Assembly (NCBI RefSeq): GCF_001042475.2
Contig: NZ_LECW02000015.1
Coordinates: 62,001-126,000, forward strand
Length of the DNA: 64,000 bases
From: Bacillus glycinifermentans
GTDB lineage: Bacteria; Bacillota; Bacilli; Bacillales; Bacillaceae
Direction of reading: 5' to 3'
The position numbers and the translations under genes were made by a program. Below are positions 1 through 9,215 of the stretch, piece by piece. Positions within the stretch are counted from its first letter, which is position 1. Every line of letters starts with the position of its first letter. The notes beneath the pieces were generated by a model, which was not told where the DNA came from, did no database searches, and saw only the letters and a list, made by a program, of their open reading frames with translations.

Positions 1-1538
1 TGGAAAACATCAACGCCGTTGAAATGCTGATGCCGGCGCTGCAGCAGGCAGAAACTTGGCAGGAATCCGGAAGATGGTATACATACGGACCTGAGCTGAT
101 GAGGCTGAAAGACCGCCACGGCCGCGAATTCGCGCTCGGCGCCACACACGAAGAGGTCATCACGAGCATCGTACGGGACGAAATCAAATCGTACAAGCGG
201 CTTCCGCTGACCCTCTATCAGATCCAATCCAAATTCCGCGATGAAAAGCGTCCGCGTTTCGGATTGCTGAGAGGCCGCGAATTCATCATGAAAGACGCGT
301 ATTCTTTCCATTCATCTGCTGAAAGCCTTGATGAGACATACCATGATATGTACCAGGCTTACATGAACGTCTTTACGAGATGCGGCTTGAATTTCAGGCC
401 GGTTATCGCCGACTCCGGTGCAATGGGCGGAAAGGACACGCATGAATTCATGGCGCTTTCCGATGTCGGGGAAGATACGATTGCCTACTCCGATCAGTCG
501 TCATACGCGGCCAACATCGAAATGGCAGAAGTGCTGGAATCCGCTGAAGCCAAAAACGAAGACATGAAAGAGCTTCAGGAAGTCCATACGCCAGGCGTGA
601 AAACGATTGAAGAGCTTGCCGCATTTTTACACGTATCCCCGTCAGACTGTATCAAATCGATGCTGCTGAAAGCGGACGACCGCTTCGTCCTCGTCTTGAC
701 AAGAGGGGACCATGAAGTGAACGATATTAAGGTGAAAAATCTGCTGAACGCGCAAACGATCGAATTCGCAAGCGCTGAAGAGGTCCAAGAGGTCATCGGG
801 ACAGAGCCGGGCTTTGTCGGACCGATAGGCCTTAACGCGGACATCGAGGTATACGCCGATTTCGCCGTAAAAGCGATGGCAAATGCAGCCGCAGGCGCGA
901 ACAAAGCTGACTACCATTATCAAAACGTCAATATCAGCCGCGATGCGGGCAATGTCACATACGCTGACATCCGCTTCATCCAGGAGGGAGATCCGTCCCC
1001 TGACGGCAAAGGGACGATCCGCTTTGCAAAGGGAATCGAAGTCGGACAGGTATTCAAGCTCGGCACCCGCTATTCAGAAGCGATGGATGCGACATTCCTT
1101 GACGAAAACGGCCGCGCCAAGCCGATGCTGATGGGCTGCTACGGAATCGGTATTTCACGGACGCTTTCCGCCATCGTCGAACAGCATCACGACGAGAAAG
1201 GCCTGATCTGGCCGCTTAGCGTGAGCCCGTATGACCTTCACATTCTCGCGCTCAACATGAAAAATGACGCACAGGCCGAGCTTGCTGAACGATTATACGG
1301 CGAATTTAAGGCGAAGGGCTATGACGTTTTATTTGACGACCGGGCTGAGAGGGCCGGCGTAAAATTTGCGGACTCCGATCTCATCGGCCTTCCGATCCGT
1401 ATCACGGTCGGAAAGCGCGCTGACGAAGGCGTTGTCGAAGTGAAAATCCGCAAAACCGGGGAGACTTTTGAAGTCGCAGCCGCCGAGCTTTCAGACTTCA
1501 TCGAAAAGCAAATCAAGAGCTTATCTTCACATTCATAA
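1..1538 (+). CDS. proS: Prolyl-tRNA synthetase (3' part)
   Basis: This is the 3' part of a class II prolyl-tRNA synthetase, which charges tRNA-Pro. The reading frame is open from base 3, so the start lies upstream; about 511 residues are visible against about 564 in B. subtilis. Class II motif 2 is seen as [17 protein letters not shown] and motif 3 as [17 protein letters not shown]. Between them lies the bacterial-type insertion (editing) domain, roughly residues 180-330 of the visible part. The last 110 or so residues form the anticodon-binding domain. It is the gene before polC in B. subtilis as well. A terminator follows the stop codon. Identity is certain; only the N-terminus is missing. 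Confidence 0.97.
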   Translation, partial: ENINAVEMLMPALQQAETWQESGRWYTYGPELMRLKDRHGREFALGATHEEVITSIVRDEIKSYKRLPLTLYQIQSKFRDEKRPRFGLLRGREFIMKDAYSFHSSAESLDETYHDMYQAYMNVFTRCGLNFRPVIADSGAMGGKDTHEFMALSDVGEDTIAYSDQSSYAANIEMAEVLESAEAKNEDMKELQEVHTPGVKTIEELAAFLHVSPSDCIKSMLLKADDRFVLVLTRGDHEVNDIKVKNLLNAQTIEFASAEEVQEVIGTEPGFVGPIGLNADIEVYADFAVKAMANAAAGANKADYHYQNVNISRDAGNVTYADIRFIQEGDPSPDGKGTIRFAKGIEVGQVFKLGTRYSEAMDATFLDENGRAKPMLMGCYGIGISRTLSAIVEQHHDEKGLIWPLSVSPYDLHILALNMKNDAQAELAERLYGEFKAKGYDVLFDDRAERAGVKFADSDLIGLPIRITVGKRADEGVVEVKIRKTGETFEVAAAELSDFIEKQIKSLSSHS

Positions 1539-1558
1539 ACGTGTTACACTAAAGTAAA

Positions 1559-1608
1559 GGAAGGTACCTCGGGAATCCCTGAGGTACCTTCCATTATGAT
1601 TTTCTTTT
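1559..1608 (+). terminator. Intrinsic terminator of proS
   Basis: A 12-bp perfect stem (GGAAGGTACCTC with its complement) with a GGGAATCCCT loop is followed by a T-rich tract. It lies between the proS stop and the polC ribosome-binding site. Confidence 0.85.
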
Positions 1609-1623
1609 AGGGAGGAATCTGTC

Positions 1624-4600
1624 TTGGAAGACCAGCTTTCTGTCAACAGAAGACAGTTTCAAATTCTTCTGCAGCAGCTGAATTTTACCGAAGATACAGT
1701 GATCCGCCATCTTGAAGGCGGGCAGATCATCAAGCTAACCGTTCATAAAAACAAGAAGACCTGGAATTTCCACTTTCAATTTAAAGCCGTGCTGCCGTAT
1801 CAGGTTTTCGAACGATTTCATCACCAGCTGACACGCACCTTTTCCCATATCGCACAAGTGACATGCTCAATCGAAGCCGAAGACCGGACGGTGGACGAGC
1901 AGCTCATCCAGGACTACTGGACGCGCTGCATTCAAGAATTAGACGGCATTTCTCCGCCGATTTTAACGCTTTTGAATGAGCAAAAACCTAAACTTTCAGG
2001 GAATAAACTCGTACTGAAAACGAAAACAGATACAGAAGCTTCCGCACTGAAGAAAAAATACGCTTCACTCATCCAGGCAAGCTACCGGATGTTCGGGTTC
2101 CCCGAGCTTCAGCTCGAGACTGAAATTTTCGTATCGGATCAAGAGATTCAGAAATTCAGAGAACAAAAGCTGGCTGAAGACAAGGAACGTGCCCTTCAGG
2201 CCTTAATCGAAATGGAAAAGCAGGATAAAGAAAGCGCTGAAGATGAGGCGCCGCAAGGACCGCTGCAAATCGGCTATCCGATCAAAGACACGGAAGAAAT
2301 CAGAACGCTTGACAGCATCATGGATGAAGAGCGGAGAATTACGGTTCAAGGGTATGTGTTTGATGCTGAAACAAGGGAACTCAAGAGCGGAAGAACGCTT
2401 TGCATCTTTAAAATCACCGATTATACGAACAGCATCCTCATCAAAATGTTCGCCCGCGAGAAAGAGGACGCAAACCTGATGAAATCCTTGAAAAAAGGGA
2501 TGTGGGTCAAGGCGAGGGGAAGCATTCAAAACGACACGTTCGTCCGCGATTTAGTCATGATCGCCAACGATGTAAATGAAATCAAAGCGAAAACGCGCGA
2601 AGATAACGCACCGGATGACGAAAAACGGGTCGAACTTCACCTCCATTCGCCGATGAGCCAAATGGATGCCGTTTCAAGCATCGGCAAGCTTGTCGAACAG
2701 GCGAAAAAATGGAACCATTCCGCCATCGCAATCACGGATCACGCCGTCGTACAGTCGTTTCCGGATGCGTATGCGGCAAGCAAAAAGCACGGCGTAAAAA
2801 TGATCTATGGACTTGAAGCCAATCTTGTCGATGACGGCGTGCCGATCGCTTACAATCCCGCGCACCGCCTTCTTGAAGAAGAAACCTATGTCGTATTTGA
2901 CGTCGAAACGACGGGGCTGTCGGCTGTATACGATACGATCATCGAATTGGCTGCTGTAAAAGTAAAAGGCGGGGAAATCATCGAGCGTTTTGAAAGGTTT
3001 GCTAACCCGCATCGTCCTTTATCAGCTACGATCATTGAGCTGACGGGAATCACGGATGATATGCTCAAAGACGCACCAGATGTTGAAGAAGTGATCAGAG
3101 ATTTTAAGGAATGGATCGGAGACCATACGCTTGTCGCCCACAATGCGAGCTTTGACATGGGGTTCATCAATGTCGCCTATAAGCGGCTGCTGAAAACCGA
3201 AAAAGCGCAAAATCCTGTCATCGATACGCTGGAACTTGGACGTTTTCTTTATCCTGAGTTCAAAAACCACAGACTGAATACGCTCTGTAAAAAGTTCGAT
3301 ATCGAGCTCACGCAGCACCACAGGGCGATTTATGATACAGAAGCGACGGGCTATCTCCTCGTGAAAATGCTCAAAGACGCGGCTGAAAAAAATATTTTGT
3401 ATCATGACCAGCTCAATGAAAACATGGGGCAGTCGAATGCGTATCAGCGCTCAAGACCTTATCATGCGACCCTTTTGGCGGTAAACGAGACAGGCTTAAA
3501 AAACCTGTTCAAACTCGTTTCGCTGTCACACATCAACTATTTTTACAGGGTGCCGAGAATTCCGCGGTCACAGCTGGAAAAGCATAGAGAAGGCCTTTTA
3601 GTCGGTTCGGCGTGCGACAAAGGCGAAGTATTTGAAGGCATGATGCAAAAATCGCCGGAAGAGGTCGAGGAGATCGCTTCGTTCTATGACTACCTTGAAG
3701 TGATGCCGCCTGAAGTCTACCGCCATCTGCTCGAGCTTGAGCTGGTCAGGGATGAAAAAGCGCTCAAGGAAATCATCACAAACATCACAAAGCTCGGGGA
3801 TAAGCTGAACAAACCCGTCGTGGCAACAGGAAATGTGCATTACTTAAATCCGGAGGACAAAATCTACAGAAAGATTTTGATTTCCTCGCAGGGCGGCGCA
3901 AATCCGCTGAACAGGCATGAGCTGCCGAACGTTCATTTCCGCTCAACGGATGAAATGCTTGAAGCCTTTTCATTCTTGGACAAGGAAAAAGCGAAAGAAA
4001 TCGTTGTCACAAATACGCGGATGATCAGCGAAAAAATCGAAGAAATCAAGCCGATCAAAGATGATCTCTATACGCCGAAGATCGAAGGGGCAGATGAAGA
4101 AATCCGTAACATGAGCTATGAAAAAGCAAAAAGCATTTATGGCGAAAATTTGCCCGAGATTGTGGAGAAGCGGATCGAAAAAGAGCTGAAAAGCATTATC
4201 GGCCACGGATTTGCCGTTATTTATCTCATTTCCCATAAGCTCGTAAAACGCTCTCTTGATGACGGTTATCTCGTCGGCTCAAGGGGATCGGTCGGTTCTT
4301 CACTCGTTGCGACATTAACGGAAATTACCGAGGTCAACCCGCTGCCTCCGCACTACGTCTGCCCTGATTGCTGCCATTCGGAATTTTTCAATGACGGATC
4401 TGTCGGCTCGGGATTCGATTTGCCTGACAAAGACTGTCCGAAATGCGGAGCCGTCTATAAAAAAGACGGGCACGATATTCCATTCGAAACGTTCCTGGGC
4501 TTTAAAGGGGACAAGGTTCCGGATATCGATTTGAACTTCTCCGGGGAATATCAGCCCCGCGCCCACAATTACACGAAAGTGCTGTTCGGGGAAGATAACG

Positions 4601-5940
4601 TCTACCGCGCTGGAACGATCGGCACGGTTGCCGAAAAAACGGCTTACGGATATGTCAAAGGGTATGCGAACGATAACAATCTGCATATACGCGGGGCGGA
4701 AATCGACCGCCTTGTGCAGGGGTGCACCGGTGTTAAGCGGACGACGGGCCAGCACCCGGGCGGAATCATCGTCGTTCCGGATTATATGGACATTTACGAT
4801 TTTTCACCCATCCAGTTTCCGGCAGATGCCACCGATTCAGAATGGAAAACGACCCACTTCGACTTCCATTCGATTCACGACAATCTGCTGAAGCTCGATA
4901 TCCTTGGACACGATGATCCGACGGTGATCCGCATGCTTCAGGATTTAAGCGGAATCGATCCGAAGACGATTCCGACCGATGATCCGGAAGTCATGAAAAT
5001 CTTCCAGGGGCCGGAGTCTTTAGGCGTCACAGAAGAGCAGATCGGCTGTAAAACCGGTACGCTCGGAATCCCTGAATTCGGAACCCGTTTCGTCAGACAG
5101 ATGCTTGAGGATACAAAGCCGACGACATTTTCCGAGCTCGTCCAGATTTCCGGACTTTCTCACGGCACGGACGTCTGGCTCGGAAACGCACAGGAGCTCA
5201 TTCATAATAATATATGCGAGCTGAGCGAGGTTATCGGATGCCGCGACGATATTATGGTGTATCTCATCTATCAGGGTCTTGAACCTTCCCTGGCCTTTAA
5301 GATTATGGAGTTTGTCCGGAAAGGGAAAGGCTTGACTCCGGAGTGGGAAGAAGAAATGAGGAATAATAATGTTCCCGAGTGGTACATCGATTCATGCAAG
5401 AAAATCAAATACATGTTCCCGAAAGCCCACGCCACCGCCTATGTGCTGATGGCCGTCCGGATCGCATATTTTAAAGTGCACCACCCGCTGCTTTATTACG
5501 CAGCGTACTTTACGGTCCGCGCCGATGATTTCGATATCGATACGATGATCAAAGGCTCGACCGCGATCAGAGCCGTCATGGATGACATCAACAGCAAGGG
5601 GCTCGATGCTTCTCCGAAAGAGAAAAGCTTGCTTACCGTGCTTGAGCTGGCGCTTGAAATGTGTGAAAGGGGATTTTCTTTCCAAAAGGTGGATTTATAC
5701 AGGTCAAGCGCCTCAGAATTTATCATTGACGGCAACAGCCTGATCCCTCCTTTCAACTCCATTCCGGGCCTTGGTACAAACGCAGCTTTAAATATTGTCA
5801 AGGCAAGGAAGGAAGGCGAATTTCTTTCAAAAGAAGATTTACAAAAAAGGGGAAAGGTTTCGAAAACCCTTATGGAATACTTGGAGAGGCACGGCTGCTT
5901 AGAGTCGCTTCCGGAACAGAATCAGCTTTCTTTATTCTAA
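1624..5940 (+). CDS. polC: DNA polymerase III PolC, alpha subunit with proofreading
   Basis: PolC is the replicative DNA polymerase of low-GC Gram-positives. At 1438 aa it matches the family length (1437 in B. subtilis). Order of domains: an N-terminal region, an OB fold, then a PHP domain ([10 protein letters not shown] near residue 340) interrupted by a DEDD 3'-5' exonuclease ([11 protein letters not shown] near residue 423). A Cys-rich zinc site follows (CPDCC with CPKCG, near residues 910-940). The palm domain carries the catalytic motif [10 protein letters not shown] near residue 966. Translation starts at TTG 1624, 7 nt after a strong AGGGAGGA site. The gene is followed at once by a terminator, whereas in B. 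subtilis rimP comes next. Confidence 0.98.
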   Translation: MEDQLSVNRRQFQILLQQLNFTEDTVIRHLEGGQIIKLTVHKNKKTWNFHFQFKAVLPYQVFERFHHQLTRTFSHIAQVTCSIEAEDRTVDEQLIQDYWTRCIQELDGISPPILTLLNEQKPKLSGNKLVLKTKTDTEASALKKKYASLIQASYRMFGFPELQLETEIFVSDQEIQKFREQKLAEDKERALQALIEMEKQDKESAEDEAPQGPLQIGYPIKDTEEIRTLDSIMDEERRITVQGYVFDAETRELKSGRTLCIFKITDYTNSILIKMFAREKEDANLMKSLKKGMWVKARGSIQNDTFVRDLVMIANDVNEIKAKTREDNAPDDEKRVELHLHSPMSQMDAVSSIGKLVEQAKKWNHSAIAITDHAVVQSFPDAYAASKKHGVKMIYGLEANLVDDGVPIAYNPAHRLLEEETYVVFDVETTGLSAVYDTIIELAAVKVKGGEIIERFERFANPHRPLSATIIELTGITDDMLKDAPDVEEVIRDFKEWIGDHTLVAHNASFDMGFINVAYKRLLKTEKAQNPVIDTLELGRFLYPEFKNHRLNTLCKKFDIELTQHHRAIYDTEATGYLLVKMLKDAAEKNILYHDQLNENMGQSNAYQRSRPYHATLLAVNETGLKNLFKLVSLSHINYFYRVPRIPRSQLEKHREGLLVGSACDKGEVFEGMMQKSPEEVEEIASFYDYLEVMPPEVYRHLLELELVRDEKALKEIITNITKLGDKLNKPVVATGNVHYLNPEDKIYRKILISSQGGANPLNRHELPNVHFRSTDEMLEAFSFLDKEKAKEIVVTNTRMISEKIEEIKPIKDDLYTPKIEGADEEIRNMSYEKAKSIYGENLPEIVEKRIEKELKSIIGHGFAVIYLISHKLVKRSLDDGYLVGSRGSVGSSLVATLTEITEVNPLPPHYVCPDCCHSEFFNDGSVGSGFDLPDKDCPKCGAVYKKDGHDIPFETFLGFKGDKVPDIDLNFSGEYQPRAHNYTKVLFGEDNVYRAGTIGTVAEKTAYGYVKGYANDNNLHIRGAEIDRLVQGCTGVKRTTGQHPGGIIVVPDYMDIYDFSPIQFPADATDSEWKTTHFDFHSIHDNLLKLDILGHDDPTVIRMLQDLSGIDPKTIPTDDPEVMKIFQGPESLGVTEEQIGCKTGTLGIPEFGTRFVRQMLEDTKPTTFSELVQISGLSHGTDVWLGNAQELIHNNICELSEVIGCRDDIMVYLIYQGLEPSLAFKIMEFVRKGKGLTPEWEEEMRNNNVPEWYIDSCKKIKYMFPKAHATAYVLMAVRIAYFKVHHPLLYYAAYFTVRADDFDIDTMIKGSTAIRAVMDDINSKGLDASPKEKSLLTVLELALEMCERGFSFQKVDLYRSSASEFIIDGNSLIPPFNSIPGLGTNAALNIVKARKEGEFLSKEDLQKRGKVSKTLMEYLERHGCLESLPEQNQLSLF

Positions 5941-5963
5941 AACTGCCGGCTTTGTCGGCAGTC

Positions 5964-5993
5964 AGGCTGTCGAGAAAATCGACAGCCTTTTTT
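5964..5993 (+). terminator. Intrinsic terminator of polC
   Basis: The stem AGGCTGTCGA pairs with its complement across a short A-rich loop and is followed by six T. A smaller hairpin (CTGCCG/CGGCAG) lies just upstream, from 5943. Confidence 0.9.
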
Positions 5994-6031
5994 AAATAAA
6001 GAAAAGTCTTCTAAAAGGACGGTGTCTGCTC

Positions 6032-6187
6032 ATGTTCCACACCAGAAATTCTTCCCATAATGAAGCTGAATTTGTATTGCTTGATCAGCTTGTCGAAGAG
6101 GAGCACCCGATCCTTAAAATTGGAAATTATATATCAGCTTCCCAAATTTGCCGAAAAATCATCGTTTTCTCTCTTTCGTGTCACTAG
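6032..6187 (+). pseudogene. Transposase N-terminal remnant (IS1182-like)
   Basis: The frame from ATG 6032 reads MFHTRNSSHNEAEFVLLDQL and continues with VEEEHPILKI. This resembles the start of IS1182-type transposases, which typically open with a short leader, then LDQLVPxDHLLRKI. Homology appears to end near 6135; the frame then runs into unrelated sequence and stops at 6187. No catalytic part and no terminal inverted repeats are visible here. I read it as a truncated insertion-sequence scar at the polC side of an accessory insert. The family assignment rests on about 30 residues. Confidence 0.5.
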
Positions 6188-6212
6188 CGCTTCTTGCTTG
6201 AGTAACCACTGA

Positions 6213-6374
6213 AGAAGAAATGAAACCCGAGCGGGAGCGACTACCGGGAACATTGAGTGGGAAGCGGAAACAGGAGAACATGTAATCATACTATACGCTC
6301 CAAAATCCGATGACTTCCGTAAGTACACAATTAATATAACGGAAGATACAACAAGGTTTATAAATAATAAATAA
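6213..6374 (+). pseudogene. C-terminal gene fragment, unknown protein
   Basis: An open frame without a usable start ends at a TAA codon at 6372-6374. Its last residues read NIEWEAETGEHVIILYAPKS and then DDFRKYTINITEDTTRFINNK. Composition is that of a real protein tail, and a hairpin terminator overlaps and follows the stop, which supports a former gene end. The sequence upstream does not continue the frame (TGA at 6210). I do not recognise the family. Confidence 0.35.
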
Positions 6375-6409
6375 AAGAGCCCCAGGTTTTTATGTGGGGG
6401 CCCTTTTTT
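6372..6409 (+). terminator. Intrinsic terminator of the 6213-6374 remnant
   Basis: AAAGAGCCCCA pairs with TGGGGGCCCTTT with one mismatch and one bulge, followed by a run of T. It lies right after the gene scrap ending at 6374. Confidence 0.65.
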
Positions 6410-6412
6410 GGC

Positions 6413-6541
6413 TTATCGACTGCCGCATACGTTACAGCTGTCGCCGTCCGCAAACCCGTCCGTGATATACGCCGTCGGCCTCCCGGTACCGGTGAGAGCT
6501 TCAGTCACGAAAAGATCTGCTGCCTCGCGAATCCAGGTCAT
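6413..6541 (-). CDS. Small ORF with a CxxC motif, unknown
   Basis: A 42-aa frame on the minus strand begins MTWIREAADLFVTEALTG and ends with DGDSCNVCGSR. Its GC-rich codon use matches the chromosome core better than the AT-rich rap neighbour does. The ribosome-binding site is poor (CTCAAGAA before ATG). It may be a complete small protein with a CxxC metal or redox pair, or the tail of a lost gene. I do not recognise the family. A convergent terminator (6372-6409) lies just past its stop codon. Confidence 0.3.
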   Translation of the reverse strand: MTWIREAADLFVTEALTGTGRPTAYITDGFADGDSCNVCGSR

Positions 6542-6630
6542 TTATTCTTGAGCGGCTATTAAAGAAAATTTTCTGTGAATTTAAAGACAAAAGGAAATAA
6601 AATGAGACTAGAGTTATAGGCAATTGCACA

Positions 6631-6665
6631 AAAAAGAGCGGGATATTGGAAGATTTCCGCTCTTT
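6631..6665 (-). terminator. Terminator of rap-phr
   Basis: A 9-bp stem AAAGAGCGG/CCGCTCTTT is followed on the minus strand by a T run, so it ends transcription coming from rap-phr. It lies 111 bp past the phr stop codon. Confidence 0.75.
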
Positions 6666-6775
6666 CATGGAAATATAATGCAGTTGAACAATAACACACT
6701 TGTGTCTTAGCGTTTTAAGGAATTTGTCGCGAAACGAGAGAATTTTTTATTCATTGAATACCGCTCCTATTGTGT

Positions 6776-6901
6776 TTATGTAATTGCTTTTTCAGCTACT
6801 TGAAAATCTGGTGTTCCACCAGTAATGGCTTTTTCAAGAGGGCCAAAAGCAAAAGTGATTGTAAGGATGCTTAAAATTCCGATGATACTCAGTTTTTTCA
6901 T
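6776..6901 (-). CDS. phr: Phr pro-peptide (Rap regulator), 41 aa
   Basis: This small gene starts inside the end of rap (ATGA overlap, ATG 6901 with the rap TGA 6900-6898), the usual rap-phr arrangement. The product begins with two Lys and a hydrophobic stretch (KKLSIIGILSILTITFAFG), a secretion signal. It ends in QVAEKAIT. Phr precursors are exported, cut to a C-terminal penta- or hexapeptide, re-imported by Opp and bound by the partner Rap. The likely mature signal is EKAIT (or AEKAIT), close in style to PhrG EKMIG. The same five residues also occur at positions 23-27, so the pro-peptide carries EKAIT twice. It is too short for ordinary gene callers. Confidence 0.85.
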   Translation of the reverse strand: MKKLSIIGILSILTITFAFGPLEKAITGGTPDFQVAEKAIT

Positions 6902-8004
6902 GCTAACGCCTCCATTACTTTCATAATTTGATTTTTTGCTTTTAATGCTCTTTTATAGTATTCAACAGCCTTAGTTAAATTTCCTTTTTTTAAATAATAT
7001 TCCGCAATTTGTTCATTAAGTTCTGATGTATCTGGCCATAGATTTTTTTGTTCAAGGTATTGTAAAGATTCATTTATTATAGAATCATTATGGCAATCAT
7101 ATAAAGCATGGATCAGCTTTAGTTTTGCTTTGTATTCCTTTTCTTTTAATGATTTGGCCTTTGCAAGACCCTTGTCATACCAATTCCTCGCTTCGGCAAT
7201 TCGACTATTTCTGAAAAGAACACTTGCTATCATATATAAACTCCTAACACCATTTATTGATTCTGAGTGCTCTTTAATATGAGCAGCTCTTATAAAATAT
7301 TCTTCAGCTAGTTTAGGGATATTTTTTCTGTCATAAATTAAACCGAGATTATGATAAACTATGCCAACTTCTTTTGGAAATCCTGAGCTTTTGGCTTCAT
7401 TCAAAGCTTTTTGATAATGCTCTTCTGCTTGGGAAAATCTATACATATCGTACATGTTAGCTCCAAGAATCATTTCACATTTAATCGATCTGTGCTTATA
7501 TTCTTCATGTTCTCTAAAAATGCTTCTTGCTTTTAACGCATGGCTTATAGAAATAAGATGTTGGTCTATCTGATAATATGCTTCGGCAATCTTATAATGG
7601 AATTCTGCGTGTTCTATTTGGTCGGGGATATTACGGAGTTTTGCTTCTGCCAGTTGATAGAAGCTTATAGCTTCAACATAGTTCTTTTTGTAAAACTCAT
7701 ATACACCTGAGAAAAACAACGAATAATAAACGATCATATTATCGGTGTTTTCTTCGCCAATACCCTTGATGATACCATAGGCTTTATCAGTTTCCTCAAG
7801 TTTTTCTTCTGATAACACCTTGTAGCGAAAATCTAAGAGGTTGAAATAAATAAGAAGTTCCTGATTTTCATCCATATGAGGCAGCAAACCATGGATTTCC
7901 TCTTTTAAAGCAGCTGCTTCTGTGGTTTGATGACGTTTAATCATGCCATACCATTGATTCAGCATTTTTGCCACTTTTTCGGGGGCTATTTTCGTCTCCA
8001 ACAT
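6898..8004 (-). CDS. rap: Rap-family response-regulator aspartate phosphatase
   Basis: The 368-aa product has the size and pattern of Rap proteins: an N-terminal 3-helix bundle (about residues 1-70), then tetratricopeptide repeats (for example GIVYHNLGLIYDRKNIPKLA). Rap proteins dephosphorylate Spo0F or bind DNA-binding response regulators such as ComA. The segment ENQELLIYFNLLDFR places Gln48 where RapH has its catalytic Gln47, which suggests that Spo0F phosphatase activity is possible. The gene is AT-rich relative to its neighbours and sits in an insert between polC and rimP, so it looks acquired. phr is translationally coupled downstream. The exact target cannot be read from sequence. Confidence 0.92.
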   Translation of the reverse strand: MLETKIAPEKVAKMLNQWYGMIKRHQTTEAAALKEEIHGLLPHMDENQELLIYFNLLDFRYKVLSEEKLEETDKAYGIIKGIGEENTDNMIVYYSLFFSGVYEFYKKNYVEAISFYQLAEAKLRNIPDQIEHAEFHYKIAEAYYQIDQHLISISHALKARSIFREHEEYKHRSIKCEMILGANMYDMYRFSQAEEHYQKALNEAKSSGFPKEVGIVYHNLGLIYDRKNIPKLAEEYFIRAAHIKEHSESINGVRSLYMIASVLFRNSRIAEARNWYDKGLAKAKSLKEKEYKAKLKLIHALYDCHNDSIINESLQYLEQKNLWPDTSELNEQIAEYYLKKGNLTKAVEYYKRALKAKNQIMKVMEALA

Positions 8005-8076
8005 GTTAGCATTCTTCCTCTCTTGTTGTTTTAAATATTTAGAAAATTAAAACCGATCTCATCCCTCTTAATTCCC

Positions 8077-8105
8077 ATTTTACAAAAAAGAACTTTCATT
8101 TACAA
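8077..8105 (-). promoter_or_regulatory. Candidate SigA promoter of rap
   Basis: On the minus strand TTGTAA and TAAAAT are separated by exactly 17 nt, giving a leader of about 65 nt to the rap ATG. No RapA/RapC-type ComA box was noticed. Confidence 0.5.
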
Positions 8106-8257
8106 TGTTCATCCAAAATTGATGATATGTGTAAATTAATCGTAACATTTAGAGCAGTGGAGGTAGGGGAGTATATCCCTTTCATTTTGAGACAGAATTT
8201 TAAAAATAGGATTTATTACGATTTATTTTCTGTATACGATATTATGCATTCTTATGA
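8106..8257. other. AT-rich spacer, nothing recognised
   Basis: Between the rap promoter and the gene scrap that follows there is only AT-rich sequence with frequent stops in all frames. A small hairpin (GGGAGTATATCCC) is visible near 8170. Confidence 0.4.
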
Positions 8258-8515
8258 GATAAGACATCTCCATTCATATACATAACAAACCCCTTCTTTT
8301 GCACCTGGCTTGATATCATCGAGTCACAGGACGGCGCCGGAAGCCAATTTTGGATTTTAACCGGCGTTCAGGACGACGGCACCCTTTATCCGGATTATGA
8401 CGGCTTCCGAATTATTCATCCGAGCACGTCTGCTTCCGTCATTTCAGAACATGCAGAGCGAATGAACGAAAAGTCGTTAAAAATAAAGGAGAAAACCGCA
8501 ACCGGTTTGCAATAA
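8258..8515 (+). pseudogene. C-terminal gene fragment, unknown protein
   Basis: An open frame without start codon or ribosome site ends at TAA 8513-8515. Its credible part reads SQFWILTGVQDDGTLYPDYD followed by GFRIIHPSTSASVISEHAERMN and a Lys-rich tail. Codon use and composition are those of a real protein in the GC range of the core genome. The N-terminal part is missing, and the sequence before about 8300 looks unrelated. I do not recognise the family. The rimP promoter overlaps its last codons, so the scrap marks the right edge of the accessory insert. Confidence 0.4.
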
Positions 8516-8535
8516 AAATATGGTTATGGTATAGT
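8507..8535 (+). promoter_or_regulatory. SigA promoter of the rimP-nusA-infB operon
   Basis: TTGCAA and TATAGT are spaced by 17 nt. The transcript would have a leader of about 170 nt before rimP, containing a hairpin at 8567-8590. Confidence 0.7.
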
Positions 8536-8566
8536 TTTATTGGAAATGCTAACGATAGCCGAGGCG

Positions 8567-8590
8567 AAGAGTGGGGAAACCCGCTCTTTT
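8567..8590 (+). terminator. Leader hairpin upstream of rimP
   Basis: AAGAGTGGG pairs with CCCGCTCTT (one T-G pair) around a small loop and is followed by TTTTG. It lies between the promoter and rimP, so it could act as an attenuator or simply as a leader structure. A second GC-rich hairpin near 8640-8668 (CCCTGCTTCTTAAAAAGCGGGG) follows it. Confidence 0.5.
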
Positions 8591-8710
8591 GTATTGAACA
8601 GGCAATTTTGTCTCGACATGTTCATCGTCTTTTCTTTAGCCCCTGCTTCTTAAAAAGCGGGGTTTTTACGAGAAAGCTGATGAATGGGAGCCTGCACAAG
8701 GAGGAAAAGT

Positions 8711-9184
8711 ATGAGTAGCAAAGTGGTCGAAACAGCAAGCGAAATGGTTCAGCCCATATTAGACAATCTTCAGCTCGAACTCGTTGACATCGAATTTGTC
8801 AAGGAAGGGCAAAACTGGTTCCTTCGCGTGTTTATTGATTCTGATGACGGCGTCGACATCGAAGAATGTGCAAAGGTTAGCGAAGCGCTGAGTGAAAAGC
8901 TTGACGAGGCTGATCCGATTCAGCAGAACTACTTTCTTGAAGTATCATCTCCCGGAGCTGAACGGCCTTTAAAGAAAGAAGCCGATTTCACAAAAGCGCT
9001 CGGAAAAAACGTATATATTAAGACATACGAACCTATTGAAGGCAATAAAGAATTCGAAGGCAAGCTTTCTGCATTTGACGGTGAAACCGTAGAAATTACA
9101 GTCACGATCAAAACGCGGCAGAAAAAAATCCAGATTCCGTACGAAAAAATAGCAAAAGCAAGGCTGGCTGTTTCGTTCAATTAA
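8711..9184 (+). CDS. rimP: Ribosome maturation factor RimP
   Basis: RimP is needed for late assembly of the 30S subunit. The 157-aa product matches the family (156 aa in B. subtilis YlxS). The N-terminal domain contains [12 protein letters not shown] and the [15 protein letters not shown] stretch; the C-terminal SH3-like domain contains [11 protein letters not shown]. An upstream in-frame start at 8684 exists, but ATG 8711 is preferred because AAGGAGG sits 5 nt before it and it gives the conserved N-terminus. It opens the nusA operon. Confidence 0.95.
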   Translation: MSSKVVETASEMVQPILDNLQLELVDIEFVKEGQNWFLRVFIDSDDGVDIEECAKVSEALSEKLDEADPIQQNYFLEVSSPGAERPLKKEADFTKALGKNVYIKTYEPIEGNKEFEGKLSAFDGETVEITVTIKTRQKKIQIPYEKIAKARLAVSFN

Positions 9185-9215
9185 TTTTTGACTGTTTAAG
9201 GGGGAAACCATACAC

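Noticed and set aside
575-904. Long antisense frames over proS and over most other core genes
   Set aside because: They lie opposite conserved genes, have no ribosome sites, and are the usual result of GC-skewed codon use.
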